A program made the translations under genes and the position numbers. DNA of 64,000 nt from positions 1-64,000 of the forward strand of contig NZ_JABFMV010000002.1 in assembly GCF_013359685.1 (NCBI RefSeq), read 5' to 3'. Source of the stretch: Leifsonia sp. C5G2 (GTDB taxonomy: Bacteria; Actinomycetota; Actinomycetes; Actinomycetales; Microbacteriaceae). Below are positions 1 to 8,792 of this stretch, piece after piece. The notes beneath the pieces are model-generated. The model was not told the DNA's origin. It did no database searches and saw only the letters and a list, made by a program, of their open reading frames with translations. Numbering within the stretch: position 1 is the stretch's first letter; every line of letters starts with the position of its first letter.

Positions 1-197
1 GAGGGTGCCGCGGGGGCGGGGAGCTGGGGCGGCTCGGCCGCCGCCCAGCGCTGGATGGCGGCGCGCCAGCGGTCGTCGCGCGTGAGCGGCGCCGGCTGCT
101 CGATGCCGGAGTCGCGCTGCGCCCGCAGCACGGCCGCCTCGTGCTCGCGCTCGGCGAGCTCGGACGTGGACAGGGACCAGAAGAACAGCGGATGCAT
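1..197 (-). CDS. unidentified protein, N-terminal part only
   Basis: The reading frame starts at an ATG (195-197 on the plus strand) and stays open to the window edge, giving about 65 residues of an unfinished protein. It begins MHPLFFWSLSTSELAERE and continues as a charged, probably helical stretch, then becomes proline and alanine rich. No signal peptide or membrane segment is convincing; the initial LFFW run is too short. A ribosome binding site AGGTGG lies five bases before the ATG, so this gene probably has a leader, unlike its divergent neighbour, the CGNR regulator. The two genes share a 67-base promoter region containing repeated GTTAC/GTAAC sequences. I do not recognise the family and assign no function. 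The divergent arrangement hints that the CGNR protein may regulate it. Confidence 0.6.
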   Translation of the reverse strand, partial: MHPLFFWSLSTSELAEREHEAAVLRAQRDSGIEQPAPLTRDDRWRAAIQRWAAAEPPQLPAPAAP

Positions 198-221
198 GAT
201 AACCACCTATCTGCGTTGACA

Positions 222-255
222 GGTTACAGGATAGTGTAACCCGCTAACGAGTTAC
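222..255. promoter_or_regulatory. divergent promoter with GTTAC/GTAAC repeats
   Basis: Between the two divergent starts there is an inverted repeat GGTTAC (222-227) and GTAACC (236-241) with an 8-base spacer. A third half-site, GTTAC, lies at 251-255, overlapping the -10 of the CGNR gene. A TTGACA hexamer sits at 216-221. The arrangement resembles a set of operator half-sites over both promoters. The cognate factor is unknown; autoregulation by the CGNR protein is a guess. Confidence 0.45.
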
Positions 256-258
256 AAT
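253..258 (+). promoter_or_regulatory. -10 element of CGNR gene
   Basis: TACAAT ends 6 nt before the ATG at 265, so the transcript probably starts at or very near the start codon. Confidence 0.5.
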
Positions 259-264
259 GGTTAT

Positions 265-741
265 ATGCGTACGAATGCGCCCGAGTTCGGCCCCGATCTG
301 CTGGTCGACTTCCTGAACACGCTCGATGTCGAGGATGACACCGACCAGCTCGCCGACGACGCCGGCCTCGGCCGCTGGGCCGGCGACCACGGCGTCGCTC
401 CGGGGGACCGGGCACGCACGCGCGAGCTCCGGGATGCTCTGCGCGAGATCGTCGACGGAGCGGAGGCGCCGTTGCCCGACCTTGCCCTTCCGGTCGCCTC
501 CGCGCCCGGAACGGTCGGTCTCACCGCCCGGACCGCGGCGGAGGCGGCGCTGGCGAGCGCCGTGGTGCTGCAGATCCAGGGGAAGCTCGGTCGCGTCCGT
601 CTGTGCGGGGGAGAGGACTGCCGCTGGGCCTTCTACGACGAGTCCCGCAACGGCTCCCGCCAGTGGTGCAGCATGGGCGTCTGCGGCAACCGTCAGAAGG
701 CGCGTACCTATCGCGCCAAGTCGCAGGCTCCCGAGGCCTGA
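265..741 (+). CDS. CGNR zinc finger domain protein
   Basis: A 158-residue protein of the ABATE/CGNR family, putative transcription regulators found mainly in actinobacteria and proteobacteria. The N-terminal part (about 1-105) matches the ABATE layout, including the opening DLLVDFLNTL. The C-terminal zinc finger has cysteines at 114, 119, 135 and 140, a YDESRN motif and the name-giving CGNR at 140-143, followed by a basic tail. The start is supported by the TACAAT -10 six bases upstream; there is no ribosome binding site, which fits leaderless translation. It is divergent from the unidentified partial gene and convergent with the acyltransferase, from which it is separated by three palindromic repeats. 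A role in DNA binding is known only by family annotation; the target is not visible. Confidence 0.85.
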   Translation: MRTNAPEFGPDLLVDFLNTLDVEDDTDQLADDAGLGRWAGDHGVAPGDRARTRELRDALREIVDGAEAPLPDLALPVASAPGTVGLTARTAAEAALASAVVLQIQGKLGRVRLCGGEDCRWAFYDESRNGSRQWCSMGVCGNRQKARTYRAKSQAPEA

Positions 742-757
742 CCTGCGCCCGCGGCGT

Positions 758-816
758 TTCGTGGCGAATCGCCGCGATTCGTCACGAACGGCACGCGTTC
801 GTCACGAACCGTGACG
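758..816. repeat. three palindromic units at 20-bp spacing
   Basis: Three copies of an 11-bp near-palindrome TTCGTSRCGAA begin at 758 (with GG in the centre), 778 and 798, exactly 20 bp apart. They fold as overlapping hairpins: the best pairs 758-771 with 775-788 around a 3-base loop. CGTCAC/GTGACG follows at 800-816. The site lies between the convergent ends of the CGNR gene and the acyltransferase, so a bidirectional terminator is the simplest reading. The regular spacing would also suit a binding site. Confidence 0.55.
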
Positions 817-825
817 TGCGGCGCG

Positions 826-1584
826 TCAGAGACGCTCGGGCCGCAGGGCGCGCTTGACGCGCTCGACCGCGCTCGCGGGCGGCGCCTCGTTGTACACGCC
901 CGCCAGTTCCTGCCCGGTGAGGCCGTGGATGGCCGACATGATCGCGTCCGTCGCCTGACGGCGTGCACGCCCCGACTCCGCCGATCCGTAGTGCGAGAGG
1001 TCGAGCGGCTCGCCGAACACGACGGTGATCCTGTGGGGCCTCGGGAACTTCGCGCCGACGGGCTGCATCTGATCGGTCCCGATCAGTCCGACCGGCACCA
1101 CGACCGCGCCGGTCGTCAGCGCGAGCCAGCCGATCCCGGTCCGGCCCTTGTACAGGCGGCCGTCGAGCGAGCGCGTGCCCTCCGGGTACAGCGCGAACGC
1201 GGCTCCCGTGTCGATGATCCGGCGCGACTGGTCGAGTGCCTCCTGCGCCGCGGCACCCGCGCCACGCTTGACCCCGACGGCACCGATCGAGGTGAAGATG
1301 GCGCGGGAGACGCGTCCCGCGAACCCGGTCCCCTCGAAGTAGCTCGACTTCGCCAGGAACTGCACGCGCCGAGGCGCGGTCATCGGGATGACGACGGAGT
1401 CGATGAACGACAGATGGTTGCTGGCCAGGATGACCTTGCCGTGCTTCGGCACGTTCTTGCGGCCGATCACACGCGGCCGGTAGACGAGCTTCAGCAGCGG
1501 TGCCATGAGGATGCGGCCTGCGTAGTACAGCGCGCCGGGGCGCTGCAGCGCGGCGACGTCATCGTCGGGCTGGTCGATGCTCAC
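826..1584 (-). CDS. plsC: 1-acyl-sn-glycerol-3-phosphate acyltransferase family protein
   Basis: A 252-residue member of the PlsC acyltransferase family, which transfers an acyl chain to lysophosphatidate to make phosphatidate at the cytoplasmic membrane. The catalytic NHX4D motif is NHLSFID at 56-62 (H57, D62). The glycerol-phosphate binding motif is YPEGTRS at 133-139. Length is usual for the family. The start is a GTG with TACTGT ending seven bases upstream. It runs in the same direction as the secreted protein behind it but is separated by about 50 bases. Actinobacteria encode several PlsC paralogues with differing acceptors, so the exact substrate is uncertain, and the symbol is used for the family rather than a proven ortholog. 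Confidence 0.85.
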   Translation of the reverse strand: MSIDQPDDDVAALQRPGALYYAGRILMAPLLKLVYRPRVIGRKNVPKHGKVILASNHLSFIDSVVIPMTAPRRVQFLAKSSYFEGTGFAGRVSRAIFTSIGAVGVKRGAGAAAQEALDQSRRIIDTGAAFALYPEGTRSLDGRLYKGRTGIGWLALTTGAVVVPVGLIGTDQMQPVGAKFPRPHRITVVFGEPLDLSHYGSAESGRARRQATDAIMSAIHGLTGQELAGVYNEAPPASAVERVKRALRPERL

Positions 1585-1591
1585 GCTTCCG

Positions 1592-1597
1592 ACAGTA
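1592..1597 (-). promoter_or_regulatory. -10 element of plsC-like gene
   Basis: TACTGT on the minus strand, 7 nt before the GTG start. Confidence 0.4.
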
Positions 1598-1633
1598 GGC
1601 GAGATCGTATTCCGGTCGCGGCATGCGCCGTCA

Positions 1634-2488
1634 TCACGACCGCAGCGGGCTGCCCTGATCGCAGCCGAAGCCGTCGCGGTACACGAGGCAGCCGTCGACC
1701 AGACCGGTGTAGCGGACCGACAGCGGCGACCCGAACCAGTCCGTGTAGAGCCGCGAGAAGTTCAGGTTGCCGTACGCCGAGCAGTCGCCGGCCGGCCCTT
1801 TCGGCGCCTTCAGGGTCGCGTCGTTCGGCTGGTACGGCGTGTAGTTGTAGAGGTTCGCCGTCGCCTGGTTGAGGATCGTGACCTCGCTCGATCCGCAGGT
1901 CGCATCCGGGTGGTACTGGATGCGGTTGAGCCCCACCTTGTAGCGCCAGTCGCCGGGGTGGACGGTGTACTCCCGGAACTGCCACGCGGCCCGATACACC
2001 TGGTTGAAGAACCCGAAGTAGCGCTTGTCGCACTCGGCCGTGTCGGGGCACGCGTACCCGGTCGCGCGTTCGTAGCCCTTCGCGCTCGGCGCGGTCAGCA
2101 GCGACTGCTCCTTCTGCAGCAGCACGAGCAGCACGCGCGGGCTGACCGTGCACGCCTCGGCGACCCGCGCGATGATGCTGCTCGCCGCCTCCTTCTTCCG
2201 TGCGGGCATCGCCGCGCAGCGGTCCGCCGACGCGGGCTGCGCAGGCGAGTTCATGCGGAAGTCGGCCAGGCACGGCACGCCGTCCTTCGGGTGGCAGGAC
2301 CTGTCCTCCAGGAAGTGCTGGATCTGCCCGGCGGTCATCGCGTCCGGATTGAAGAAGCTGTCGTCGCTGATGATGTACCCGGGGTAGAACGGCGTCGCAG
2401 GCTCCGCCACGGCGGCCGCGGGAAGCAGGGCGAGCGCGCCCGCGGCGGCGGTGGCCGCGGCGATCAAGCGCAGGCGGGGGAGCCGCAT
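1634..2488 (-). CDS. secreted protein, possible lysozyme-like fold
   Basis: A 284-residue exported protein. It has a signal peptide with an RLPRLR n-region, a hydrophobic core and an AVA cleavage site near residue 28. The mature part contains an ISDDSFFN opening, about ten cysteines and the segment LLVLLQKEQSLLT (about 120-132), followed by YGF/QVYRAAWQFREY-like aromatic stretches and a repeated LYNYTPYQPN-type motif. Actinobacterial proteins of this layout are often annotated as hemagglutinin or hypothetical. The KEQ-containing helix recalls the catalytic helix of lytic transglycosylases, but I cannot confirm activity. An AGGAAGG ribosome binding site precedes the ATG. It lies between the acyltransferase and gabT, all on the minus strand; no functional link is obvious. 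Confidence 0.7.
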   Translation of the reverse strand: MRLPRLRLIAAATAAAGALALLPAAAVAEPATPFYPGYIISDDSFFNPDAMTAGQIQHFLEDRSCHPKDGVPCLADFRMNSPAQPASADRCAAMPARKKEAASSIIARVAEACTVSPRVLLVLLQKEQSLLTAPSAKGYERATGYACPDTAECDKRYFGFFNQVYRAAWQFREYTVHPGDWRYKVGLNRIQYHPDATCGSSEVTILNQATANLYNYTPYQPNDATLKAPKGPAGDCSAYGNLNFSRLYTDWFGSPLSVRYTGLVDGCLVYRDGFGCDQGSPLRS

Positions 2489-2587
2489 CGGTGTGCCTTC
2501 CTCATGTGGCCGGGACGGTCGGGAGGGACGCTAGCGCGCCGATCTGGAAGACCGGCTGTGCGGTGGCCGGAATAGCCTGACAGTCCG

Positions 2588-3925
2588 TCAGCCCAGCCGC
2601 CCCAGCGCCTCCTCGAGCACGGTCGCCGCGTCGTCGATGAGCTCCTCGCTGATGACGACGGACGGCAGCAGGCGCAGGACGCTGTCCCAGCTGCCGGCGT
2701 CGAGCGGGATGACGCCGTTGCGCGTGGCGTGGCCGAGCACGGCCTGCAGCGCCTCCGGGTTGGGCGTCTTCGTGCCGGGCTGGACCAGCTCGATCCCGAA
2801 CATCGCCCCCTTGCCGCGCACTTCGCCGACGACGGGGAAGCGCTCGGCCCAGTCGCCGATCCGCGCCCAGAGCGCCTTCTCGACGCGGCGGGCCTCCGCC
2901 AGCAGGTCCTCGTCCTCGAACGCCTGGAACACGGCGAGGGCGGCAGCGGTGGACACCGGGTTGCCGCCGAACGTGCCGCCGATGCCGCCGGGCTGCACCG
3001 CATCCATGATCTCGGCGCGACCGGTGACCGCGGCGAGCGGGAAGCCGCCCGCGATGCCCTTGGCGCTGGTGACGAGGTCGGGCACGACGCCGTGGTGCTC
3101 GATCGAGTACCACGTGCCGGTGCGGCCGATGCCGGCCTGGATCTCGTCGGCGACGAACACGATCCCGTTCTCGGCGCAGAACTCGGCGAGCCGCGCGAAG
3201 TAGCCGGGCGCCGGGATGATGATGCCGCCGTCGCCCTGGATGGGCTCCACGAACAGCGCCGCCAGCTCGGTGGCCCCGATGTGGGTGCGGATGTAGTCGA
3301 TCGTGCGCTCCGCGGCCTCCTCGCCGGTCATCTCTTCGGGGTCGCGGAACGGGTAGCTGATCGGGAGGCTGTAGATCTCGCCGGGGAACGGCCCCATCCC
3401 GGCGCGCTCGGGCCAGGGGCGGTAGGTCATCGCCATGGTCAGGTTGGTGCGACCGTGGAAGGCGTGGTCGAGCGTCGCGATCGCGCGGCGACCGGTGTAC
3501 TTGCGGGCGATCTTGACCGCGTTCTCGACCGCTTCGGCGCCGGAGTTGACCAGGATGCTGTGCTTCTCGAAGTCGCCGGGGGTGATCTCCGCCAGCTTCT
3601 CCGCGACGGCGACATAGTTTTCGTACGGCGTGACGGTGAACAGCGTGTGGGTGAGCTTGGCGGCCTGCTCGGCGGCGGCCGCGGCGACGGCCGGGTGTGC
3701 GTGGCCGATGGTGGTGACGCCGATCCCGCAGCCCAGGTCGATCAGGCGGTTGCCGTCGACGTCGACCAGGATGGCGCCCGACCCGGACTCCATGTAGATG
3801 TTCGCGAGCGTGCCCGCGCCGCGGCTGACCGACGCGACGCGGCGCTGCTGCAGCTCCACCGACCGCGGGCCGGGCAGCTCGGTGACGAGGTGACGGGACT
3901 GGGGCACGGAGAATTCGCGGGTCAT
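2588..3925 (-). CDS. gabT: 4-aminobutyrate aminotransferase
   Basis: A 445-residue class III aminotransferase that converts 4-aminobutyrate and 2-oxoglutarate to succinate semialdehyde and glutamate using PLP. The PLP-binding lysine is K289 in TSAKGIAGG. The cofactor-contacting aspartate is in VADEIQAGIGRTG (D260), and SGAEAVENAVK is the conserved phosphate-binding segment. The start at MTREFSVPQ is preferred over an in-frame ATG three codons upstream and a further one twelve codons upstream, because TACGAT ends seven bases before it and GGAAG is also there. No succinate semialdehyde dehydrogenase or permease gene is adjacent, so the pathway partner is elsewhere. Homologs with this context are called GabT; a broader omega-amino acid specificity cannot be excluded. 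Confidence 0.9.
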   Translation of the reverse strand: MTREFSVPQSRHLVTELPGPRSVELQQRRVASVSRGAGTLANIYMESGSGAILVDVDGNRLIDLGCGIGVTTIGHAHPAVAAAAAEQAAKLTHTLFTVTPYENYVAVAEKLAEITPGDFEKHSILVNSGAEAVENAVKIARKYTGRRAIATLDHAFHGRTNLTMAMTYRPWPERAGMGPFPGEIYSLPISYPFRDPEEMTGEEAAERTIDYIRTHIGATELAALFVEPIQGDGGIIIPAPGYFARLAEFCAENGIVFVADEIQAGIGRTGTWYSIEHHGVVPDLVTSAKGIAGGFPLAAVTGRAEIMDAVQPGGIGGTFGGNPVSTAAALAVFQAFEDEDLLAEARRVEKALWARIGDWAERFPVVGEVRGKGAMFGIELVQPGTKTPNPEALQAVLGHATRNGVIPLDAGSWDSVLRLLPSVVISEELIDDAATVLEEALGRLG

Positions 3926-3932
3926 GTCTTCC

Positions 3933-3938
3933 ATCGTA
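3933..3938 (-). promoter_or_regulatory. -10 element of gabT
   Basis: TACGAT on the minus strand, 7 nt before the chosen ATG; it decides the start over the upstream in-frame ATGs. Confidence 0.45.
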
Positions 3939-4009
3939 GGCGGCGGATTCAGCCGACCCATTCCCCGCTGTCAGGTTGGGCGGAGACGGATAGGGCAGGA
4001 TGGTCGACC

Positions 4010-4993
4010 GTGCGTACCTCTCTCAAGGCCCTGACCGCGACCGCGAGCGCGGCCCTCCTCGTCTCCGGGCTCGCCGCGTGCAGCTCCGGCGAGCCGACCG
4101 CGTCCTCGACGCCCACCGCCGCGGCCGCGACGTGCCAGAACGTGAAGTCCGGGGCGACGTCCGACTCCGTGAAGGTGGCGGGCGATTTCGGCAAGACGCC
4201 GACCGTGACCTTCGGCAGTCCGCTGAAGGCGAAGGACCTGGAACGCACCGTGGTCGTCAAAGGCAAGGGCGCGGTGGTGAAGGCCGGGTCGAATGTGGAC
4301 ATCGCACTCGCTGCGTACAACGGGACCACCGGCAAGGAGCTGTCGGCGCAAGGGTTCGACGGGTCCGCCACCGCCATGCTCAAGGTCGACGACAAGGCCT
4401 TCGTCCCGGGCCTCGTGCGCGCCGTGGAGTGTCTGCCCCTCGGCTCGCGGGTGGTTCTCACCGGTCCTGCGGGCAGTGCCGTCGGCGAGCAGAACCTCTC
4501 GCAGCTGAACCTGACCGACAAGGACAGCATCGTTTTCGTCGCCGACCTCGTCGATCTGCCCCAGACGCGGGCGAACGGCAAGTCCGTGACGCCGCCGGCC
4601 GGCTTCCCGAAGGTCACGCTCGACGCGAAGACCGGCGAGCCGAACATCACGATCCCGAAGGCCGACCCGCCGAAGGAGACCAAGATCGCCGTTCTGAAGC
4701 AGGGCGACGGCGAGACGGTGCAGTCCGGTGACACGGTGACCGTGCAGTACAAGGGCGTCCTCTGGCGCAACGGTCAGATGTTCGACTCCAGCTGGAGCCG
4801 GGGCACACCGGCCTCCTTCCAGACCACGGGCGTCGTGAAGGGCTTCCAGCAGGCGCTGGAGGGTCAGAAGGTCGGCTCCCAGGTCATCGCCATCGTTCCG
4901 CCGGCGGACGGCTACGGCGACAAGGGCTCCGGCGACATCAAGGCCACCGACACCATGGTGTTCGTCATCGACATCCTGAAGACGACCAGATAG
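4010..4993 (+). CDS. FKBP-type peptidyl-prolyl isomerase lipoprotein
   Basis: A 327-residue lipoprotein with a GTG start preceded by AGGA. The signal peptide ends in an LAAC lipobox with the lipidated cysteine at residue 24, followed by a Ser/Thr/Ala-rich linker. The C-terminal third (about 235-325) is a clear FKBP domain: [13 protein letters not shown], then [22 protein letters not shown] and [10 protein letters not shown]. The middle of the protein (about 40-190) looks like a second, degenerate FKBP-like domain with [18 protein letters not shown]. It probably assists folding of exported proteins on the outer face of the membrane. It is divergent from gabT and directly upstream of dxr with a 31-base gap, but dxr has its own -10, so they need not be co-transcribed. 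Confidence 0.9.
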   Translation: MRTSLKALTATASAALLVSGLAACSSGEPTASSTPTAAAATCQNVKSGATSDSVKVAGDFGKTPTVTFGSPLKAKDLERTVVVKGKGAVVKAGSNVDIALAAYNGTTGKELSAQGFDGSATAMLKVDDKAFVPGLVRAVECLPLGSRVVLTGPAGSAVGEQNLSQLNLTDKDSIVFVADLVDLPQTRANGKSVTPPAGFPKVTLDAKTGEPNITIPKADPPKETKIAVLKQGDGETVQSGDTVTVQYKGVLWRNGQMFDSSWSRGTPASFQTTGVVKGFQQALEGQKVGSQVIAIVPPADGYGDKGSGDIKATDTMVFVIDILKTTR

Positions 4994-5012
4994 TTCCTGC
5001 CCCGGCCCTGCG

Positions 5013-5018
5013 TACGAT
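5013..5018 (+). promoter_or_regulatory. -10 element of dxr
   Basis: TACGAT, 6 nt before the GTG at 5025; I see no good -35 match. Confidence 0.4.
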
Positions 5019-5024
5019 GGCCTC

Positions 5025-6107
5025 GTGCGCAGAGTCATCATCCTCGGGTCCACCGGTTCGATCGGGACGCAGGCGCTCGACGTCGTTGCGGCGAACCCCG
5101 ACCGGTTCCGCGTCGTCGGGCTGAGCGCCGGGCGCAACGCGACGGAGCTGGCGGCGCAGGCGGAGCGGCTCGGCGTCGTCGACACGGCGCTCGGGGCCGA
5201 CGACTCCGAACTGCTGGTGCGGTCGGTGGAGGCGGACGTCGTCCTCAACGGCATCACCGGTTCCGTGGGACTGGGCCCGACCCTCGCCGCGCTCGAGACC
5301 GGCGCCCTGCTCGCGCTCGCGAACAAGGAGTCGCTCATCGTCGGCGGCGGCCTGGTCAAGAAGGCGGCGGCGCCCGGCCAGATCGTGCCCGTCGACTCCG
5401 AGCACTCGGCGATCGCCCAGGCCCTCCGCGCGGGTGCGCCGGAGGAGGTCCGCCGACTCGTGCTCACCGCGTCGGGCGGTCCGTTCCGCGGCCGGTCGCG
5501 CGACTCGCTGCGCGACGTCACCCCGCAGCAGGCGCTCGCCCACCCCACGTGGGACATGGGCCTCGTCGTCACCACCAACTCCTCGACGCTGGTGAACAAG
5601 GGGCTCGAGGTGATCGAGGCGCACCTCCTCTTCGACGTGCCCTACGACCGGATCGACGTCACCGTGCACCCGCAGTCCGTCATCCACTCGATGGTGGAGT
5701 TCGTGGACGGCTCGACCATCGCCCAGGCGTCGCCACCGGACATGCGGCTGCCGATCTCGCTCGGCCTCGGCTGGCCCGACCGCGTCGCCGGCGTCGGCGT
5801 GCCGCTGGACTGGTCCATGGCGCACACCTGGACGTTCGAGCCGCTCGACGACGAGGCGTTCCCGGCCGTGCGCCTGGCCAAGAAGGTGGGCATGGCGTCC
5901 GGCACCTATCCGGCCGTGTTCAACGCTGCGAACGAACAGGCCGTCGCGGCCTTCCACGCCGGAGCGATCGGGTACCTCGACATCCTGGAGACGGTGGAGC
6001 GCGTCGTGGACGCGCACGTGCCGTCGGGGGAGCTGACACGCGACTCTCTCGTACACGCCGAGGAGTGGGCACGCCGCAAGGCAGACGCCCTCATCGCGGC
6101 GCGCTGA
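5025..6107 (+). CDS. dxr: 1-deoxy-D-xylulose 5-phosphate reductoisomerase
   Basis: A 360-residue cytoplasmic enzyme that rearranges and reduces 1-deoxy-D-xylulose 5-phosphate to 2-C-methyl-D-erythritol 4-phosphate with NADPH, the committed step of the MEP isoprenoid pathway. The NADPH-binding GSTGSIGTQ is at 8-16. [10 protein letters not shown], the metal-binding DSEHSA segment and [13 protein letters not shown] follow in the expected order, and the C-terminal NAANE is present. The GTG start gives the usual compact N-terminus. It stands 83 bases upstream of rseP and in the same direction as ispG; the dxr-rseP-ispG order is widespread in actinobacteria. The MEP pathway is the usual isoprenoid route in this group. 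Confidence 0.97.
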   Translation: MRRVIILGSTGSIGTQALDVVAANPDRFRVVGLSAGRNATELAAQAERLGVVDTALGADDSELLVRSVEADVVLNGITGSVGLGPTLAALETGALLALANKESLIVGGGLVKKAAAPGQIVPVDSEHSAIAQALRAGAPEEVRRLVLTASGGPFRGRSRDSLRDVTPQQALAHPTWDMGLVVTTNSSTLVNKGLEVIEAHLLFDVPYDRIDVTVHPQSVIHSMVEFVDGSTIAQASPPDMRLPISLGLGWPDRVAGVGVPLDWSMAHTWTFEPLDDEAFPAVRLAKKVGMASGTYPAVFNAANEQAVAAFHAGAIGYLDILETVERVVDAHVPSGELTRDSLVHAEEWARRKADALIAAR

Positions 6108-6178
6108 TCCCGGAGCCTGACAGCGCTCGCATAGCGGCCACCCATGCGCTTCGCGGCCTGCTCCAAGGCAGCCGCCGC

Positions 6179-6184
6179 TAGCCT
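6179..6184 (+). promoter_or_regulatory. -10 element of rseP
   Basis: TAGCCT, 6 nt before the GTG at 6191. Confidence 0.4.
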
Positions 6185-6190
6185 GAGACC

Positions 6191-7522
6191 GTGGATTCCG
6201 TGCTCCTGTTCGTCCTCGGCGTCGTCATCATCCTGATCGGCGTCGCTCTGTCGATCGCGCTGCACGAGATCGGGCACCTCGTGCCCGCAAAGCTGTTCGG
6301 GGTCAAGGTCACCCAGTACATGATCGGCTTCGGCAAGACGCTGTTCTCGTTCCGCCGCGGCGAGACCGAGTACGGGGTCAAGGCGATCCCGCTCGGCGGC
6401 TACATCTCCATGATCGGGATGTTCCCGCCCGGCAAAGAGGGCGGCCGTGGCCGCAACGCCACGACCGGTTTCATGCAGCAGATGGCGCAGGACGCCAGGA
6501 CCGCCAGCGCCGAGACGGTCGCGGTGGGCGAGGAGAACCGCACCTTCTACAGGCTGCCGGTGTGGAAGCGCATCGTCATCATGTTCGGCGGCCCGTTCAT
6601 GAACCTGGTCATCGGCGTCGTGCTGTTCGGCGTGCTCCTGATGGGCTTCGGGGCGCCGCAGAGCTCCACCACGATCGCGTCCGTCAGCCAGTGCGTTCTG
6701 CCGGCCGGGAGCACCAGCCAGACCTGCCCGAGCGACGCGAAGCAGGGACCGGCGGCGGCGGCCGGCCTCAAGCCCGGCGACACCATCGTCAGCATCGACG
6801 GGCAGAAGATCAGCAGCTGGGCCCAGTCCACCGCGATCATCCGCCAGTCGGCCGGCACGACGCTCACGGTCGTGCTCAGCCGCGACGGTGCGGAGCGCAC
6901 CGTCCAGCTCACCCCGGTCGTCAACAAGGTGGCCAAGACGAACGCCAGCGGCACCGTCGTGAAGAACGCCGCGGGCGGGATCGAGACCCTGACGGTCGGG
7001 TTCGTCGGCATCGGTCCGCTCACGGAGCTGGTGCCGCAGCCCGTCACCGCAGTGCTCCCGGCGGTCGGCGCGCAGACGGGCGCCGTCTTCAACGTCTTCC
7101 TGCACCTGCCGCAGCGCATGGTCGATGTCTGGAACGCCGCTTTCGGCTCCGCGGAGCGCGACCCGAACGGGCCGATCAGCGTGGTCGGGATCGGCCGGGC
7201 GGCGGGGGAACTGACCGCGCTCGACGGCGTCCCGGTGGTCGACAAGGTCTACACCATGATCGGCATGCTGGCGTCGCTCAACATCGCGCTGTTCGTCTTC
7301 AACCTCATCCCGCTGCTGCCGCTCGATGGCGGCCACATCGCGGGCGCGCTGTGGGAGGGGCTGCGGCGCACGTTCGCGAAGATCTTCCGCCGCCGCGACC
7401 CGGGCCCTGTCGACATGGCGAAGCTCATGCCGCTCACCTTCGCGGTCGTGATCATCTTCGGCGGGATGAGCGTGCTGCTCATGTACGCGGACATCGTGAA
7501 GCCGGTCAACCTGTTCGGCTGA
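6191..7522 (+). CDS. rseP: site-2 intramembrane zinc metalloprotease (M50)
   Basis: A 443-residue polytopic membrane protease that cuts substrates within the membrane, typically anti-sigma factors already trimmed by a site-1 protease. The zinc-binding HEIGH motif is at 25-29 in the first membrane segment. The second metal ligand region LLPLDGGH lies near 376-382 in a late membrane segment. A PDZ domain occupies roughly 170-260 ([19 protein letters not shown]). The mycobacterial relative is Rip1. The location between dxr and ispG is conserved and need not mean a shared pathway. The GTG start is six bases from a TAGCCT -10. Its substrates cannot be read from this window, since no anti-sigma factor gene is adjacent. 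Confidence 0.93.
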   Translation: MDSVLLFVLGVVIILIGVALSIALHEIGHLVPAKLFGVKVTQYMIGFGKTLFSFRRGETEYGVKAIPLGGYISMIGMFPPGKEGGRGRNATTGFMQQMAQDARTASAETVAVGEENRTFYRLPVWKRIVIMFGGPFMNLVIGVVLFGVLLMGFGAPQSSTTIASVSQCVLPAGSTSQTCPSDAKQGPAAAAGLKPGDTIVSIDGQKISSWAQSTAIIRQSAGTTLTVVLSRDGAERTVQLTPVVNKVAKTNASGTVVKNAAGGIETLTVGFVGIGPLTELVPQPVTAVLPAVGAQTGAVFNVFLHLPQRMVDVWNAAFGSAERDPNGPISVVGIGRAAGELTALDGVPVVDKVYTMIGMLASLNIALFVFNLIPLLPLDGGHIAGALWEGLRRTFAKIFRRRDPGPVDMAKLMPLTFAVVIIFGGMSVLLMYADIVKPVNLFG

Positions 7523-7549
7523 CGTCCAGCCCGCTCCCACCCTGCCGCG

Positions 7550-7555
7550 TAGGAT
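7550..7555 (+). promoter_or_regulatory. -10 element of ispG
   Basis: TAGGAT, 7 nt before the GTG at 7563. Confidence 0.4.
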
Positions 7556-7562
7556 TGAGCCC

Positions 7563-8717
7563 GTGGCAGCAATCAACCTGGGGATGCCAAAGGTCCCCGA
7601 AACACTCGCACCCCGTCGCAAGTCCCGCCAGATCAAGGTGGGCAAAGTCCTCGTCGGCGGCGACGCCCCCGTCAGCGTCCAGTCGATGACCACGACGCCG
7701 ACCACCAACATCAACGCCACCCTCCAGCAGATCGCCGAGCTGACGGCCTCCGGCTGCGACATCGTCCGCGTCGCCGTACCCAGCCGCGACGACGCCGAGG
7801 CGCTGCCGATCATCGCCAAGAAGAGCCAGATCCCGGTGATCGCCGACATCCACTTCCAGCCCAACTACGTCTACGCGGCGATCGACGCGGGCTGCGCGGC
7901 GGTCCGCGTGAACCCGGGCAACATCCGCAAGTTCGACGACCAGGTCGGCAAGATCGCCGCCTACGCCAAAGCGGCGGGCGTGTCCCTGCGCATCGGCGTC
8001 AACGCGGGCTCGCTCGAGCCGAGCCTGCTCCAGAAGTACGGCAAGCCGACCGCGGAGGCGCTCGTCGAGTCGGCCGTCTGGGAGGCGAGCCTGTTCGAGG
8101 AGCACGACTTCCACGACTTCAAGATCTCGGTCAAGCACAACGACCCGATCGTCATGGTCAAGGCCTACCGCCAGCTGGCGGAGCGCGGTGACTGGCCCCT
8201 CCACCTCGGCGTCACCGAGGCCGGGCCGGCGTTCCAGGGCACCATCAAGTCGGCGACCGCGTTCGGCATCCTGCTGGGCGAGGGCATCGGCGACACCATC
8301 CGCGTCTCGCTGTCCGCGCCGCCCGCGGAGGAGGTCAAGGTCGGCCTGCAGATCCTGCAGTCGCTGAACCTGCGCGAGCGCAAGCTCGAGATCGTCTCCT
8401 GCCCCAGCTGCGGCCGCGCCCAGGTCGACGTCTACTCGCTGGCTGACAGCGTCACCGAGGGACTGCAGGGCATGAGCGTGCCCCTGCGCGTCGCAGTCAT
8501 GGGCTGCGTCGTCAACGGCCCGGGCGAGGCGCGCGAAGCCGACCTCGGCGTCGCGAGCGGCAACGGCAAGGGCCAGATCTTCGTCAAGGGCGAGGTCATC
8601 AAGACCGTCCCCGAGTCGGAGATCGTCGCGACCCTGATCGCCGAGGCGAACCGCATCGCCGACGAGATGGGCGACCGCCCCTCGGGCGAGCCCACGGTCA
8701 GCGTGGGCGCGCACTGA
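7563..8717 (+). CDS. ispG: 4-hydroxy-3-methylbut-2-enyl diphosphate synthase
   Basis: A 384-residue enzyme (GcpE) that reductively opens 2-C-methyl-D-erythritol 2,4-cyclodiphosphate to HMBPP, the next-to-last MEP step. The N-terminal TIM-barrel carries [15 protein letters not shown] and VRVNPGNI. The C-terminal [4Fe-4S] cluster ligands are the two cysteines of [11 protein letters not shown] (near 279-282) and the one in [11 protein letters not shown]. The length matches the bacterial two-domain form. It is 40 bases after rseP with its own -10, so transcription may be both coupled and independent. Its stop codon falls inside the first unit of a 16-bp tandem repeat. Confidence 0.97.
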   Translation: MAAINLGMPKVPETLAPRRKSRQIKVGKVLVGGDAPVSVQSMTTTPTTNINATLQQIAELTASGCDIVRVAVPSRDDAEALPIIAKKSQIPVIADIHFQPNYVYAAIDAGCAAVRVNPGNIRKFDDQVGKIAAYAKAAGVSLRIGVNAGSLEPSLLQKYGKPTAEALVESAVWEASLFEEHDFHDFKISVKHNDPIVMVKAYRQLAERGDWPLHLGVTEAGPAFQGTIKSATAFGILLGEGIGDTIRVSLSAPPAEEVKVGLQILQSLNLRERKLEIVSCPSCGRAQVDVYSLADSVTEGLQGMSVPLRVAVMGCVVNGPGEAREADLGVASGNGKGQIFVKGEVIKTVPESEIVATLIAEANRIADEMGDRPSGEPTVSVGAH

Positions 8718-8753
8718 GGTCCACGCGCACTGAGGTCAATGCGCGCTGAGGCG
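8709..8753. repeat. 16-bp tandem repeat over the ispG stop
   Basis: Units begin at 8709, 8725 and 8741 (the last incomplete and diverged). Each has the core GCGCRCTGAGG, and the first two read GCGCACTGAGGTC. The ispG TGA is in the first unit. More CTGAG or TGAG motifs follow to about 8766. Confidence 0.6.
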
Positions 8754-8792
8754 AGCGTGAGCTGAGCCGGAGGACCGCTGCCGCGGGCGCAG

